Counted from the first letter of the stretch, positions 24,840 through 32,411 are shown. The stretch is DNA of 32,411 nucleotides from Clostridiaceae bacterium (GCA_012521105.1 JAAYNA010000017.1:1-32411), one strand, 5' to 3'. Made by a program: numbers and translations. The notes: generated by a model not told the origin, from the sequence alone.

Positions 24840-25673
24840 CTACTTTATTGCTCCCTGCACTACTCCTTCAATAATATACTTTTGCGAGAACAAATACACA
24901 ATAAGAACGGGTATGATTGTTAAAACAATGCCAGCCATTAACGGCGCATAGTCAACACTATAAGTGGTAAAAAAGCTGTATGTTGATAAAGGAAGCGTTC
25001 TTTCAATCGGAGACAGCAAAACAAGGCTTGGTAGCAGATAGTCATTCCAAATCCACAACACGTCTAAAATTAATACTGTTACCAGCACTGGCTTTAATAA
25101 TGGGAATACTATTTGAAAGAAAGACTGGATTTTGCTGCAGCCGTCAATCAAAGCCGACTCTTCCATTTCAAGGGGTATATTTTTAATGAACCCATGAAAA
25201 ATAAAAATAGCGAACCCCTGGCCAAATCCCATATACATAAAGATTAAAATCCATTTACTGTTCATCAGATTCAATCGTCCATAAATGCTTACAAGTGGTA
25301 TCATGATAGCCTGAAAAGGAACAATCATCGATGCTACCAGTGTTGCAAAAATAATTTTATTAATTTTCCATTTATGCCTTACAAGAAAATAGGCTGCCAT
25401 GGATGCAGTAAGTAAAATTAACAGAACGCTGATAAGTGTAATAATGGTACTGTTCGTGATTGCATTTAGAAAATTCATTTTATTAAATGCACTGATATAG
25501 TTACCAAACCCAACCTTCTCAAGTTTTGGTAATGAAAAAGGATTATTGACAAACTGTTGTGTGGTTTTAAAGGAGTTTATTACCATTAAATAAAAAGGCA
25601 TCATAAATAGAATTAGTAAAATATATATTAAAACATATTTAGCAAATTTAAATACATTCTTTTTTTCTTTCAC
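24840..25673 (-). CDS. Carbohydrate ABC transporter permease (MalG type)
   Basis: Inner-membrane subunit of a CUT1-type sugar importer, 277 residues with six hydrophobic helices. The ATPase-docking EAA loop is at about 170-190 (EESALIDGCSKIQSFF with FP after it). SFKTTQQFVNNPFSLP near residue 35-50 is typical of MalG-type partners. The start is GTG at 25673 with GAGGTGG seven bases upstream; the G of the upstream stop is shared (TAGTG), so it is coupled to the other permease. No ATP-binding subunit is encoded here, so a shared MsmK/UgpC-type ATPase from elsewhere is needed. Confidence 0.92.
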   Translation of the reverse strand: MKEKKNVFKFAKYVLIYILLILFMMPFYLMVINSFKTTQQFVNNPFSLPKLEKVGFGNYISAFNKMNFLNAITNSTIITLISVLLILLTASMAAYFLVRHKWKINKIIFATLVASMIVPFQAIMIPLVSIYGRLNLMNSKWILIFMYMGFGQGFAIFIFHGFIKNIPLEMEESALIDGCSKIQSFFQIVFPLLKPVLVTVLILDVLWIWNDYLLPSLVLLSPIERTLPLSTYSFFTTYSVDYAPLMAGIVLTIIPVLIVYLFSQKYIIEGVVQGAIK

Positions 25674-26557
25674 TATGCTTCCACCTCAAACTTCTTAGTT
25701 AGAAGAACCTGGGACACTGCAACAATTGCGACAGTAGCAAAAAATATAATCGCCTCTGCCTGCCCAATCCCATACTCATTTGCCTGGAAGGCTTTTTGGT
25801 ATATATGCATGGCTGCAAGCCGAGTAGAACCATATGGTTGCCCATTTGTCAAAGCAAGATTTAGGTCATATGTCATAAATCCTCTTGAAATGACAATAAA
25901 AAAGCATATTATAAATGAGGGTACCATTAATGGTATTGTTATTGAACAAAGCTTTTTGAAACCCGTAGCACCGTCAATTTCAGAAGCTTCCTGTACTTCC
26001 TGCGGTATACCAACAAAACCAGCTATATAAATTATCATCAGATAACCTGCATATTGCCATACAGTTACAATGATCATTGCAATAATTGCCCTATCGGGGT
26101 GTGTAAGAAACGAAGTCATCAGAGGTTGATATCCTAATGCATCGCCAACCTTTGTAAACACATTTGCAAAAATAAACTTCCATATATAACCAAGTACAAT
26201 ACCACCAATTAAGTTTGGAGTAAAAAAACCGGCTCTTAGAAAGCCTCGTGCTTTTATGTTGCTGGTAAGCAAATACGCCAATAAAAATGCTATTACATTA
26301 CAAAATATGGTCGAGTAGAATACATAACCCAGTGTTTTAACAAATTGCTGCCAAAACTCTTTATCAGTAAAAACTGCTTGAAAATTGCTGAAACCCACAA
26401 ATTCATATGTTAGTTTTATTGGACTATAATTGGTAAAGGTTAAATAAACACCGTATATTAATGGTATCAATAATACGCATGAGAACGCGATTAGTGAAGG
26501 TCCTATAAATATAACAAAATTGCCTATATTATTTAGTAATTTACTTTTGCTATTCAT
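25673..26557 (-). CDS. Carbohydrate ABC transporter permease (MalF/UgpA type)
   Basis: Inner-membrane partner permease, 294 residues with six helices. The EAA motif is EASEIDGATGF at 190-200. VGFSNFQAVFTDKEFWQ around 54-70 is a conserved extracellular segment of the family. I start at the ATG at 26557 with GGAG nine bases upstream; a TTG three codons earlier sits on top of that site. A 13-bp perfect hairpin lies between the binding-protein gene and this one, which may lower its expression relative to the binding protein. Confidence 0.92.
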   Translation of the reverse strand: MNSKSKLLNNIGNFVIFIGPSLIAFSCVLLIPLIYGVYLTFTNYSPIKLTYEFVGFSNFQAVFTDKEFWQQFVKTLGYVFYSTIFCNVIAFLLAYLLTSNIKARGFLRAGFFTPNLIGGIVLGYIWKFIFANVFTKVGDALGYQPLMTSFLTHPDRAIIAMIIVTVWQYAGYLMIIYIAGFVGIPQEVQEASEIDGATGFKKLCSITIPLMVPSFIICFFIVISRGFMTYDLNLALTNGQPYGSTRLAAMHIYQKAFQANEYGIGQAEAIIFFATVAIVAVSQVLLTKKFEVEA

Positions 26558-26581
26558 ATATAACAACTCCGATTCAACTCA

Positions 26582-26616
26582 AACGGATAACGGCTGAATT
26601 TTGGCCGTTATCCGTT
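26582..26616. other. 13-bp perfect inverted repeat between binding protein and permease genes
   Basis: AACGGATAACGGC (26582-26594) and GCCGTTATCCGTT (26604-26616) form a perfect 13-bp stem with a 9-base loop. No T run follows on the minus strand, so it is not a standard terminator. An RNA stem here commonly protects the upstream message or partly stops transcription, so that the binding protein is made in excess. Confidence 0.75.
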
Positions 26617-26647
26617 ATAAAATTAACAGTTTGCTTTATACTTCGGA

Positions 26648-28009
26648 TTATTTAACCGATTTCCAATAGTTATTAATTCCTTGTGCAAGCTCGTCTCTGT
26701 TAATTGCACCTGAAAGATATTTTAACATCAGGTTTCCTGTTTCGGTCCAAGCATCTCCCGATATGTATGAGAAACAACCCAGATTAATGGTTTTGCCTCT
26801 TTGTGCATATTCAGATATAGAAGTTGTCATTGAATTATACACAACGTCATCTCTAACATTTTTATACGGCATGTAGAACCCGGCATCAATGAAAAACTGC
26901 TGGCCTTCTGGCTCTGAAAGCATCCATGCCAAGGCATCTAATGCAGCCTGCTGCTGTTCTGGTGTACTTTGGGATTTATTAATGCACTGGAATTTGGGTA
27001 ATACCATTACAACCTCTGTGTTACCATAATCATCTGGATTATTACTCCAGGGTACAGGTATGAAACCATATTCCTGATCAACGTTTTCCAATGTTACCAT
27101 TGTTGTCCATGCCCAGTCACCCATAAAGAAAGTTGCACATTTACCTTCGCCAAAAGCCTGGATATCTTTATTAAAGTCTCCTACCAATGGGTCTGCTTTG
27201 TTGTAATTATGCTTTGCAAGCAGGTCAAAAGTATCCATATAGCCCTGGAATATTGGGTTATCCTCTATATTTACAGTTCCAGCTTTTATTTTGTCTATAA
27301 AACCTGTACCGTCTGAGGTCTTAGGCCCTTGTACTGCGTATACCAATGTAAGATAATGACCACCTAATGACCAGTTGGCGCCATGAAGCATAGTTCCTGG
27401 TACACCGGCAGCTTCACACTTTTCTAAGAAAGCTTGTAGCGCATCTCTTGTGTTAATAGATTTTGGATCAAAATTTCCTTCTCCAAATATTTCATTAACT
27501 ACCCTTTTGTTATAAAGCAATCCATATCCCTGAACACTCCATGGTGCACCAAGAACTTTGCCTCCGAATGTCCCCCCATCGACAGCACCATCAGCAGCCA
27601 AACTCAACCAAGGTGCATTCTCCTCGGTAAATTCCAGAAGATGATCTTCATACTCGATTACATTTGCAGGGTCTACATTCATAAATGTTGGTGCATTTCC
27701 TGATGCATAAAGTGATTGTAATTTCTCCTGCTGTCCTTCTCCTATACCTGTTGGAATCAATTCAATTGTAACATCAGGATAAATCTCGTTATACCTTTTG
27801 AACATATTCTCAAACATGGTGTTTACTTCAGCAGAGGTGTTAAAGTATGTAATTTTTACAGCTTTTTTATCCGTGTTTGAGCCTGTTGAACCCACAGCAT
27901 CTCCACCAGTTCCTGAAGTGGATGTACCCGTGGTCGTCCCGCTACATGCTGTTATTAACATGGTAACAACAGTAAGCATTAGAAACATTGCAAACAATCT
28001 TCGCTTCAT
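26648..28009 (-). CDS. Sugar ABC transporter substrate-binding lipoprotein
   Basis: Extracellular solute-binding protein of family 1 (MalE/CUT1 type), 453 residues. The signal peptide ends in the lipobox LITAC with Cys22, followed by a Gly/Ser/Thr linker. The binding fold shows VKITYFNTSAEVNTMFENM, YNEIYPDVTIELIPTG, YGLLYNKRVVNEIFG and a C-terminal segment GDAWTETGNLMLKYLSG. Ligand not readable; the neighbouring phosphorylase suggests an alpha-glucoside. ATG at 28009 with AGGAGG upstream, its own promoter at 28090-28118, and a 73-base leader holding a small hairpin. Confidence 0.92.
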   Translation of the reverse strand: MKRRLFAMFLMLTVVTMLITACSGTTTGTSTSGTGGDAVGSTGSNTDKKAVKITYFNTSAEVNTMFENMFKRYNEIYPDVTIELIPTGIGEGQQEKLQSLYASGNAPTFMNVDPANVIEYEDHLLEFTEENAPWLSLAADGAVDGGTFGGKVLGAPWSVQGYGLLYNKRVVNEIFGEGNFDPKSINTRDALQAFLEKCEAAGVPGTMLHGANWSLGGHYLTLVYAVQGPKTSDGTGFIDKIKAGTVNIEDNPIFQGYMDTFDLLAKHNYNKADPLVGDFNKDIQAFGEGKCATFFMGDWAWTTMVTLENVDQEYGFIPVPWSNNPDDYGNTEVVMVLPKFQCINKSQSTPEQQQAALDALAWMLSEPEGQQFFIDAGFYMPYKNVRDDVVYNSMTTSISEYAQRGKTINLGCFSYISGDAWTETGNLMLKYLSGAINRDELAQGINNYWKSVK

Positions 28010-28062
28010 GGTTTACCTCCTCTTACAAAAAGTTTGACTTCTTAAAGGTTGTAAAAGAATTC

Positions 28063-28081
28063 TCCCAAAAAGCATTTGGGA
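28063..28081 (-). other. Leader hairpin upstream of the binding-protein gene
   Basis: TCCCAAA and TTTGGGA on the minus strand enclose a short loop just after the predicted transcription start, followed by a mixed T-rich run. It may stabilise the 5' end of the mRNA; a weak attenuator cannot be excluded. Confidence 0.4.
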
Positions 28082-28089
28082 TATTCTAT

Positions 28090-28118
28090 ATATTACTATA
28101 ATAACTTTAATATGTCAA
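28090..28118 (-). promoter_or_regulatory. Promoter of the sugar transporter operon with overlapping operator
   Basis: Minus strand: perfect -35 TTGACA (28118-28113), 17-base spacer, -10 TAATAT (28095-28090). The -35 lies inside TGTCAACCCCTTAACA (28113-28128), a near-copy of the palindrome in the kinase promoter, so a repressor there would block polymerase. Confidence 0.75.
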
Positions 28119-28128
28119 CCCCTTAACA
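28113..28128. promoter_or_regulatory. Putative LacI-family operator, copy 1
   Basis: TGTCAACCCCTTAACA, a dyad of TGTCAA and TTAACA with a four-base centre. It matches copy 2 (31030-31045) at 14 of 16 positions and, like it, covers the -35 box. Confidence 0.55.
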
Positions 28129-28233
28129 TACTTTCGCCTGACGTTTTATGTTTACTTATTTAGCAATATCTTAATGCAGCCGATTATATAAAGCACTCAT
28201 CCTAGAAACCGATTGACAATTTCACGTTAAATG

Positions 28234-28251
28234 GCATGCAAATTTGCGTGC
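28234..28251. repeat. 18-bp near-palindrome downstream of the phosphorylase gene
   Basis: GCATGCAAATTTGCGTGC is symmetric except at one base pair and lies 49 bases beyond the stop at 28300. It could be a hairpin end of the phosphorylase transcript or a regulator site; no T run follows on the minus strand. Confidence 0.4.
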
Positions 28252-28299
28252 TTTTAGCAATTTGATAACGCTCAATATATAAAATTCTTAATTATAATT

Positions 28300-29997
28300 C
28301 TAAGTCATAGTAAAAGAAACAACACCGTCATTATCTGTTGCATTAATACTGAAATCAAATGTCTTTAGATCTGCTTCCAAAAACGCAATGTAGCCATTAT
28401 TCTCCCATTTGATCTTCAGTATATGTGTTTCAGATTCATCAATTGTAACCTTAGAATCGAAACCAAAGGCAGGGAACGTGTTCCTGAACCTTAACAATGA
28501 AAGCTGCTTCATGACCACTTCCCTGTGCAACGCTTCCCTAACTTGTTGTAACGTAAGATTTGTTCGGTTAATTTCCTTATGGCCTCTTTTTATAGCATCA
28601 TAATCATTTTTGCCCGCAAAAAGGTCAAGATACCAAACCTGTGGCTTACCGGGCATGAAAATCTGAATGGCTCTGGCCAAAAGAAGTCTTTTGTCGCATT
28701 CGCCCAAAGCACTGTAATACGTACAATTAACCTGATAATACATATTCTTTTTCCCGTGTAAGTCTTTTACATGGCCACCTCGTTGTACTACTGTGTCTAT
28801 CAGATTAGTTATGTACTCGTCAGGCAACAAACCCTTTAAGTCTAAAAGCGGAATTCCATCATGACAACCAAGCATGTTAACCACTCGGATTTGCTTTTCC
28901 TGCAACTCATTGATCCATCTGATTAACAACTGGTTTGTATGCCTTTCCATAGCATCAATAATCAAACCCGGAAGGAAAAAATCATAGGTCATATACCCTT
29001 TCTCGGCAAGCTTTTCATGGATTTTTTCCTCATATTTTGAATGTATCTCGGGTAGAAGTATAAGTCCGTATTTATCTGCTATATCCTTCACCTTTGCAAG
29101 CAACTCCCAGGTTTCGGGCTCATTAAAGAAGTTTTTAAGACCAGGTTTTTTGGACACATAAGCAAAGGCATCAAGCCTAACAATTTTCGCACCATACTGA
29201 GACAATTTTCGTAAAGTTTCTTCATAGTAGTCCCATACTTGCGGAGATTGAATATTTAAGTCCATCTGACCCAGGTATTTACGTTTAGATTCCAGCAATT
29301 CTACAACTTTGTCTTTAAAATTAGATAATACCCCAAAGTCGATCTCTTTTGGTTTTTTCCCGGCAGAAATCTCTGCGTTAACCAAATCTGCAAGTTTTTC
29401 TGCTGTTGTGTACTGAATATCCATAGCATATACTAAGTCAACAGCATCTAACTCATCATATTTCACTTCCTGGTAAAATGTATTCCAATATGGAACCTCT
29501 TTTCCATCCGGGAAACGGACAAACAGAATTGGCAGCCCGGGCTTTCTGAAAAACATATTTTTTATCAAACTCTCATCAGGCATTATATAGCCTTCATCTG
29601 TCATTTCGCCATAGCCAGTCCAGAATTTGTTCCAATCAATGAAAAAGTCCTTATATTTTGACTTGTCGCCATTTTTCAGAATGTCCTGAAACTGGCTTGA
29701 GAGCACCGATAAATGGTTCAGCACGAAATCAAGTTTTAGCTCAATTTCTAAATCTTTTAATTTTTTAAGATCTTCACTGGAAGCAAACTGTTCATTAAGT
29801 TCATAGTCGATAACTGAAAACCCTCGATCCAAATCAGTATTAAAAACACTAGGAAGTATATAAAAGGATTGAAATACGTTATCTAGCTCCGGCATTTGCA
29901 AAAACTCAATAATATCTGCCAAAGTACCACCTAAACTATCGGGATATGCGTTAAACATTGGTCCGGCATTATAACCGGTACTAATCGGTTTAGTCAT
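28300..29997 (-). CDS. GH13 subfamily 18 glucoside phosphorylase (sucrose-phosphorylase type)
   Basis: Predicted retaining alpha-glucoside phosphorylase releasing alpha-glucose 1-phosphate, 565 residues. It starts with the barrel strand FNAYPDSLGG, then DRGFSVIDYELNEQF and DFVLNHLS. The catalytic Asp276 is in VRLDAFAYV, the acid/base Glu317 in LLPEIHSKY, and the third Asp380 in CHDGIP. The acceptor-side region reads VQRGGHVKDLHGKKN, then YYQVNCTYYSALG, close to sucrose and sucrose-6-phosphate phosphorylases. It is about 60-70 residues longer than those because of an insertion near 178-245 in domain B. No signal peptide is seen, so it is cytoplasmic. It overlaps the kinase gene upstream by eight bases. 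Acceptor may be fructose, fructose 6-phosphate, glycerate or glycerol; the sequence does not decide. Confidence 0.88.
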   Translation of the reverse strand: MTKPISTGYNAGPMFNAYPDSLGGTLADIIEFLQMPELDNVFQSFYILPSVFNTDLDRGFSVIDYELNEQFASSEDLKKLKDLEIELKLDFVLNHLSVLSSQFQDILKNGDKSKYKDFFIDWNKFWTGYGEMTDEGYIMPDESLIKNMFFRKPGLPILFVRFPDGKEVPYWNTFYQEVKYDELDAVDLVYAMDIQYTTAEKLADLVNAEISAGKKPKEIDFGVLSNFKDKVVELLESKRKYLGQMDLNIQSPQVWDYYEETLRKLSQYGAKIVRLDAFAYVSKKPGLKNFFNEPETWELLAKVKDIADKYGLILLPEIHSKYEEKIHEKLAEKGYMTYDFFLPGLIIDAMERHTNQLLIRWINELQEKQIRVVNMLGCHDGIPLLDLKGLLPDEYITNLIDTVVQRGGHVKDLHGKKNMYYQVNCTYYSALGECDKRLLLARAIQIFMPGKPQVWYLDLFAGKNDYDAIKRGHKEINRTNLTLQQVREALHREVVMKQLSLLRFRNTFPAFGFDSKVTIDESETHILKIKWENNGYIAFLEADLKTFDFSINATDNDGVVSFTMT

Positions 29998-30961
29998 TTA
30001 TTTCCCTCCCATCTGCCTCATTCGTGTAACTTCCCAGTACCACTGTATTTAAAAACTCTTTATATGATATTATTTCACCGCTCAACGAAACAATTATTTT
30101 TGCTTGTGGTGCTTGCGTTATCAATAATTCCTGTTCTATATTCAATACCATTGTGGTAAACGGGCTGTCTGCTCCACTGTCTCTGTTGCGAAGTTTACGA
30201 AACTCTAAAGTTTCCTGAGGTGTACTGCTAAGCAGAATTGGAATATCAACACCCTTTAAATAGTAACTGTTACCGTGGGTCCATTCAATTACCAACACCT
30301 TAATGTCTTTAAAATCCACTGCTTCATACCAAATATCCTCTTCTTTCCTGCCCATACGTTTAAGAAATATTTGGTCTGCCCCATTTTTAAACTTTGAAAT
30401 TATTTCATTCAACTCAGAAAAATTTATTTCACTGGGAGTTCCTAAATAGTGCCGAAGCCCCCTCCTGCCTTCACTCTGATATATGGATAACCAGGGATAA
30501 ATTTTAATCATCTTTGGGTCAAAATCTTCATTGTTACTTTGCAGCGTATATAGATTTTTACTTCTTTCCTGCAAATACTGACCATGGGCAATAAGACCCT
30601 TTATTCCACTTTGCCTGAAAATGCGAAGCCTTTCTGCGTCATTGTATTTTGGAATTCTATGAGGATAGTTATCGCCGGACAGAGTATAACTGCCTATACC
30701 CGTCTGGTTAAAATAATAAGAGAGCAAAGATGCAATTTCAGACTTACCTGTACCAGAGCCGCCGCAAACAGATACAACAACTCTATTATAGGTATGATTT
30801 TCAATCAAAGGATTTATTAATTTCATCAGAACAGGTATAATAGTTTTCGCTCTTGTAACATGGCCAAAATTAATATTGATTTTATCTCCCGGCATATCTC
30901 CCTTAGGTATATTATTTAGCTCTTCTATGCTTTTCAATCTATCCATAATGTTATCAACCAT
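29990..30961 (-). CDS. P-loop kinase-like protein of unknown substrate
   Basis: P-loop NTPase of 323 residues. Walker A is GGSGTGKS at 67-74 after a beta strand VVVSVC. LSGDNYPHRIP near 95-104 gives the acidic substrate-side residue (Asp97) seen in uridine kinase and phosphoribulokinase relatives. VLVIEWTHGNSYYLKGVDI near 215-235 looks like the strand holding the second acidic position, and EFRKLRNRDSG recalls the Arg-rich lid of those enzymes. No transit or membrane segment. The gene opens the operon and overlaps the phosphorylase (29990-29997), so the two are translationally coupled and probably act on one pathway, such as phosphorylating the aglycone. Glycerate kinase of the P-loop type is one hypothesis; it is not shown. 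Confidence 0.7.
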   Translation of the reverse strand: MVDNIMDRLKSIEELNNIPKGDMPGDKININFGHVTRAKTIIPVLMKLINPLIENHTYNRVVVSVCGGSGTGKSEIASLLSYYFNQTGIGSYTLSGDNYPHRIPKYNDAERLRIFRQSGIKGLIAHGQYLQERSKNLYTLQSNNEDFDPKMIKIYPWLSIYQSEGRRGLRHYLGTPSEINFSELNEIISKFKNGADQIFLKRMGRKEEDIWYEAVDFKDIKVLVIEWTHGNSYYLKGVDIPILLSSTPQETLEFRKLRNRDSGADSPFTTMVLNIEQELLITQAPQAKIIVSLSGEIISYKEFLNTVVLGSYTNEADGREIND

Positions 30962-31006
30962 TACAAAACCACCATGCCTTAATTTTTTTAGTTTCTGGTT
31001 GAATCA

Positions 31007-31035
31007 ATTATAAATAAAAACCGCGAAAATGTCAA
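31007..31035 (-). promoter_or_regulatory. Promoter of the kinase-phosphorylase operon
   Basis: Minus strand: perfect -35 TTGACA (31035-31030), 17-base spacer, perfect -10 TATAAT (31012-31007). It is one of the strongest promoters in the window. The -35 is covered by the operator at 31030-31045. Confidence 0.8.
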
Positions 31036-31045
31036 CCGCTTGACA
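31030..31045. promoter_or_regulatory. Putative LacI-family operator, copy 2
   Basis: TGTCAACCGCTTGACA is a dyad with 6-bp perfect arms (TGTCAA/TTGACA) and a CG-containing centre, the usual form of LacI-family operators. Its near-copy lies at 28113-28128 at the same place relative to the other promoter. Confidence 0.6.
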
Positions 31046-31184
31046 TATAGATAATAGAATCAAAATACCTACTACCGCATTTTTACCCACCAAGTTCAAT
31101 TTTTTATGGTCTTAATACCAACTATATTAAAAGGTTGACTTCTTTGAAATTGCTATAGAACGACGAATTAATCGTGCATAAGTG

Positions 31185-31218
31185 TAAAAATAGAAAAAGA
31201 GCTTGTTATTAAGCTCTT
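31185..31218 (-). terminator. Intrinsic terminator after the esterase gene
   Basis: Minus strand: AAGAGCTT-AATAAC-AAGCTCTT (31218-31197), a perfect 8-bp stem, then TTTCTATTTTT. It lies about 70 bases past the esterase stop. Confidence 0.75.
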
Positions 31219-31289
31219 ATGTAGATATGTGATATAATTATTGTCAAAGCTGGTTTAGGCTTACTGCCTATTTGAGGTAACGGTTACAA

Positions 31290-32081
31290 TTAAATTGCCC
31301 ACTCGATTCCCTTTTCAATGTATTCATTCCAGAATTTCCAGTCATGAGTACCTTTACTCTCCTTATAAGTATGTTCTATACCTTCTGCAACCAGGAACTC
31401 ATGGAATCTTCTGTTCTCCGCCAGAAGAAAATCTTCTGTTCCACAAGCCATGTAAATTTCTGGTATCTGTTTATTTTCTTTTTTAAGTTGAAGAATTAGA
31501 GCCTCAGGATCCCTATCACTGCCAATAATTTTGTTGACATCGCCAAAAACTCTTGAATAATACTTATAGTCTGCTATATCATTCTTATAATCAACGGGTA
31601 TTCCGGCTATGTTGTAAGTGATAAGTGCTGACGACAAGGCGATGATCCGGCCGAAAGTGTCAGAGTATTTCAACCCGTTTCTTATTGCGCCATAGCCACC
31701 CATTGATAATCCACCGATAAATGTATTTTCTTTTTTATCTGTTATTGGGAACATTTTTCTTGTAAAATCAACCAATTCTTTTCCTATATACTCGGAATAC
31801 AAGGCACCCATATCCACATCATCCAAATAAAAGAAGTTTTCTCCCGATGGCATAAAAACAGCAATATTATGTTTTAATGAAAACTCCTGTATGTTGCTGT
31901 TACAAACCCAATCGGTATGGTTTCCGGCGTAACCATGCAGTAAGTAAAGAGCCTTCATGGGCTTATGCTCCAAAGTCTTTTTTTCGCCGGGAACGTCAAA
32001 TCTGTCTAATGGAATCAGAGCGTTAAATGATGTCACTCTTTTTAGTGACTTGGAGAAAAAGTTCACCTGTAAAAACGCCAT
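31290..32081 (-). CDS. Tributyrin-esterase-type alpha/beta hydrolase (EstA/esterase D family)
   Basis: Serine esterase of 263 residues. The start is the ATG at 32081 (MAFLQVNFFSKSL), the usual first residues of this family; AAAGGA lies nine bases upstream. Earlier TTG and ATG codons sit inside or against that site. The nucleophile is Ser126 in GLSMGGYG, with Asp217 in GTEDFLL and His246 in GTHDW completing the triad. LHGYAGNHTDW at 48-58 holds the oxyanion-hole region. There is no signal peptide, so it is cytoplasmic. Family members hydrolyse short acyl esters, including acetylated sugars, which would fit the sugar island, but the gene is its own unit with its own terminator. Confidence 0.9.
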   Translation of the reverse strand: MAFLQVNFFSKSLKRVTSFNALIPLDRFDVPGEKKTLEHKPMKALYLLHGYAGNHTDWVCNSNIQEFSLKHNIAVFMPSGENFFYLDDVDMGALYSEYIGKELVDFTRKMFPITDKKENTFIGGLSMGGYGAIRNGLKYSDTFGRIIALSSALITYNIAGIPVDYKNDIADYKYYSRVFGDVNKIIGSDRDPEALILQLKKENKQIPEIYMACGTEDFLLAENRRFHEFLVAEGIEHTYKESKGTHDWKFWNEYIEKGIEWAI

Positions 32082-32211
32082 AGCATTCATTCCTTTCAAA
32101 GCATATTCTTATCTGCAAAAATTCTAAAGTCTTACAAACAGTTTATCACACTGTATAACCTTGTATAAACAGCTAAGTGATTTATATTTTTAATTCCTGA
32201 TTGTAGTGCTA

Positions 32212-32411
32212 TTACAAATACCTGAACGGTTCCTCTGCACTTATAAATGTTACGGGCACACCATTAACCAAAGGTTTCAACCAATCCACCATATGTTTCA
32301 TTCCCCATTCCTCGGTGCGTTCGTGGCCAAGTACAATCATACCCTTATTGAATCCCAGCATCTGTGCATCGTTAATATAAGCACAAAGAGTCCATTCGGT
32401 TATTTCTCCGC
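32212..32411 (-). CDS. NIF3-like dinuclear metal-centre protein, 3' end only
   Basis: Only the last 65 codons are in the window; the gene continues past the right edge. The translation has GEITEWTLCAYINDAQMLGF, then NKGMIVLGHERTEEWGMKHM, and ends EEPFRYL before the TAA at 32214-32212. The Gly-His-x-x-Thr-Glu-x-x-Gly block matches the C-terminal metal-binding His/Glu segment of the NIF3/YbgI/YqfO family. A related metal-dependent hydrolase cannot be excluded from so short a piece. Confidence 0.6.
   Translation of the reverse strand, partial: GEITEWTLCAYINDAQMLGFNKGMIVLGHERTEEWGMKHMVDWLKPLVNGVPVTFISAEEPFRYL

Larger units (their letters stand above)
30962..31289. other. Intergenic region with kinase promoter, operator and esterase terminator
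   Basis: This 328-base gap holds the promoter and palindromic operator of the kinase-phosphorylase unit (31007-31045) and a terminator for the esterase (31185-31218). The remainder is A/T-rich with no coding frame of note. Confidence 0.7.

Overview
The window comes from a low-GC, spore-former-type anaerobe of class Clostridia. The basis is gene family resemblance, the AGGAGG-type ribosome binding sites, several TTG and GTG starts, the riboswitch types and the gene order. The genus cannot be fixed from the sequence alone. Almost every gene reads on the minus strand.

Right to left along the minus strand, the core is one long housekeeping block (about 23.5 kb down to 8 kb): nusB, xseA, xseB, ispA, a DUF212/PAP2-like membrane protein, a 0.7 kb non-coding gap, a small polytopic membrane protein, dxs, tlyA, nadK, argR, recN, ysxC, cinA, murJ, then recA with its own SOS-box promoter. 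The gap and the membrane protein sit exactly where the OLE RNA and its partner OapA are found in Gram-positive anaerobes and extremophiles. I read the gap as OLE RNA (about 19470-20132, minus strand) with its own promoter, and the neighbour as oapA. This is the most notable system in the window. OLE is a known class, but its role is still poorly understood.

Left of recA lie a 0.4 kb intergenic stretch holding a nested inverted-repeat element and an orphan reading-frame fragment, then recX. Next come two riboswitch-controlled vitamin units. A tetrahydrofolate riboswitch precedes an ECF FolT-type folate uptake component and a small DUF2007 protein. A cobalamin riboswitch with an intrinsic terminator precedes a BtuF-BtuC-BtuD-type importer. 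The far left holds a ferredoxin-like aldo/keto reductase flanked by two small genes that share a C-terminal sequence; the right-hand copy is broken.

Right of nusB is a carbohydrate island (23.7-31 kb). It has a LacI-family regulator on the plus strand, a lipoprotein sugar-binding protein with two permeases but no ATPase, and a separate two-gene unit of an uncharacterised P-loop kinase-like protein overlapping a GH13 sucrose-phosphorylase-type enzyme. Both minus-strand promoters carry the same 16-bp palindrome at their -35 boxes, which suggests that the LacI protein controls both. The likely pathway is uptake of an alpha-glucoside, phosphorolysis to glucose 1-phosphate, and phosphorylation of something by the kinase. 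The window ends with a tributyrin-esterase-type hydrolase and the 3' end of a NIF3-like gene.
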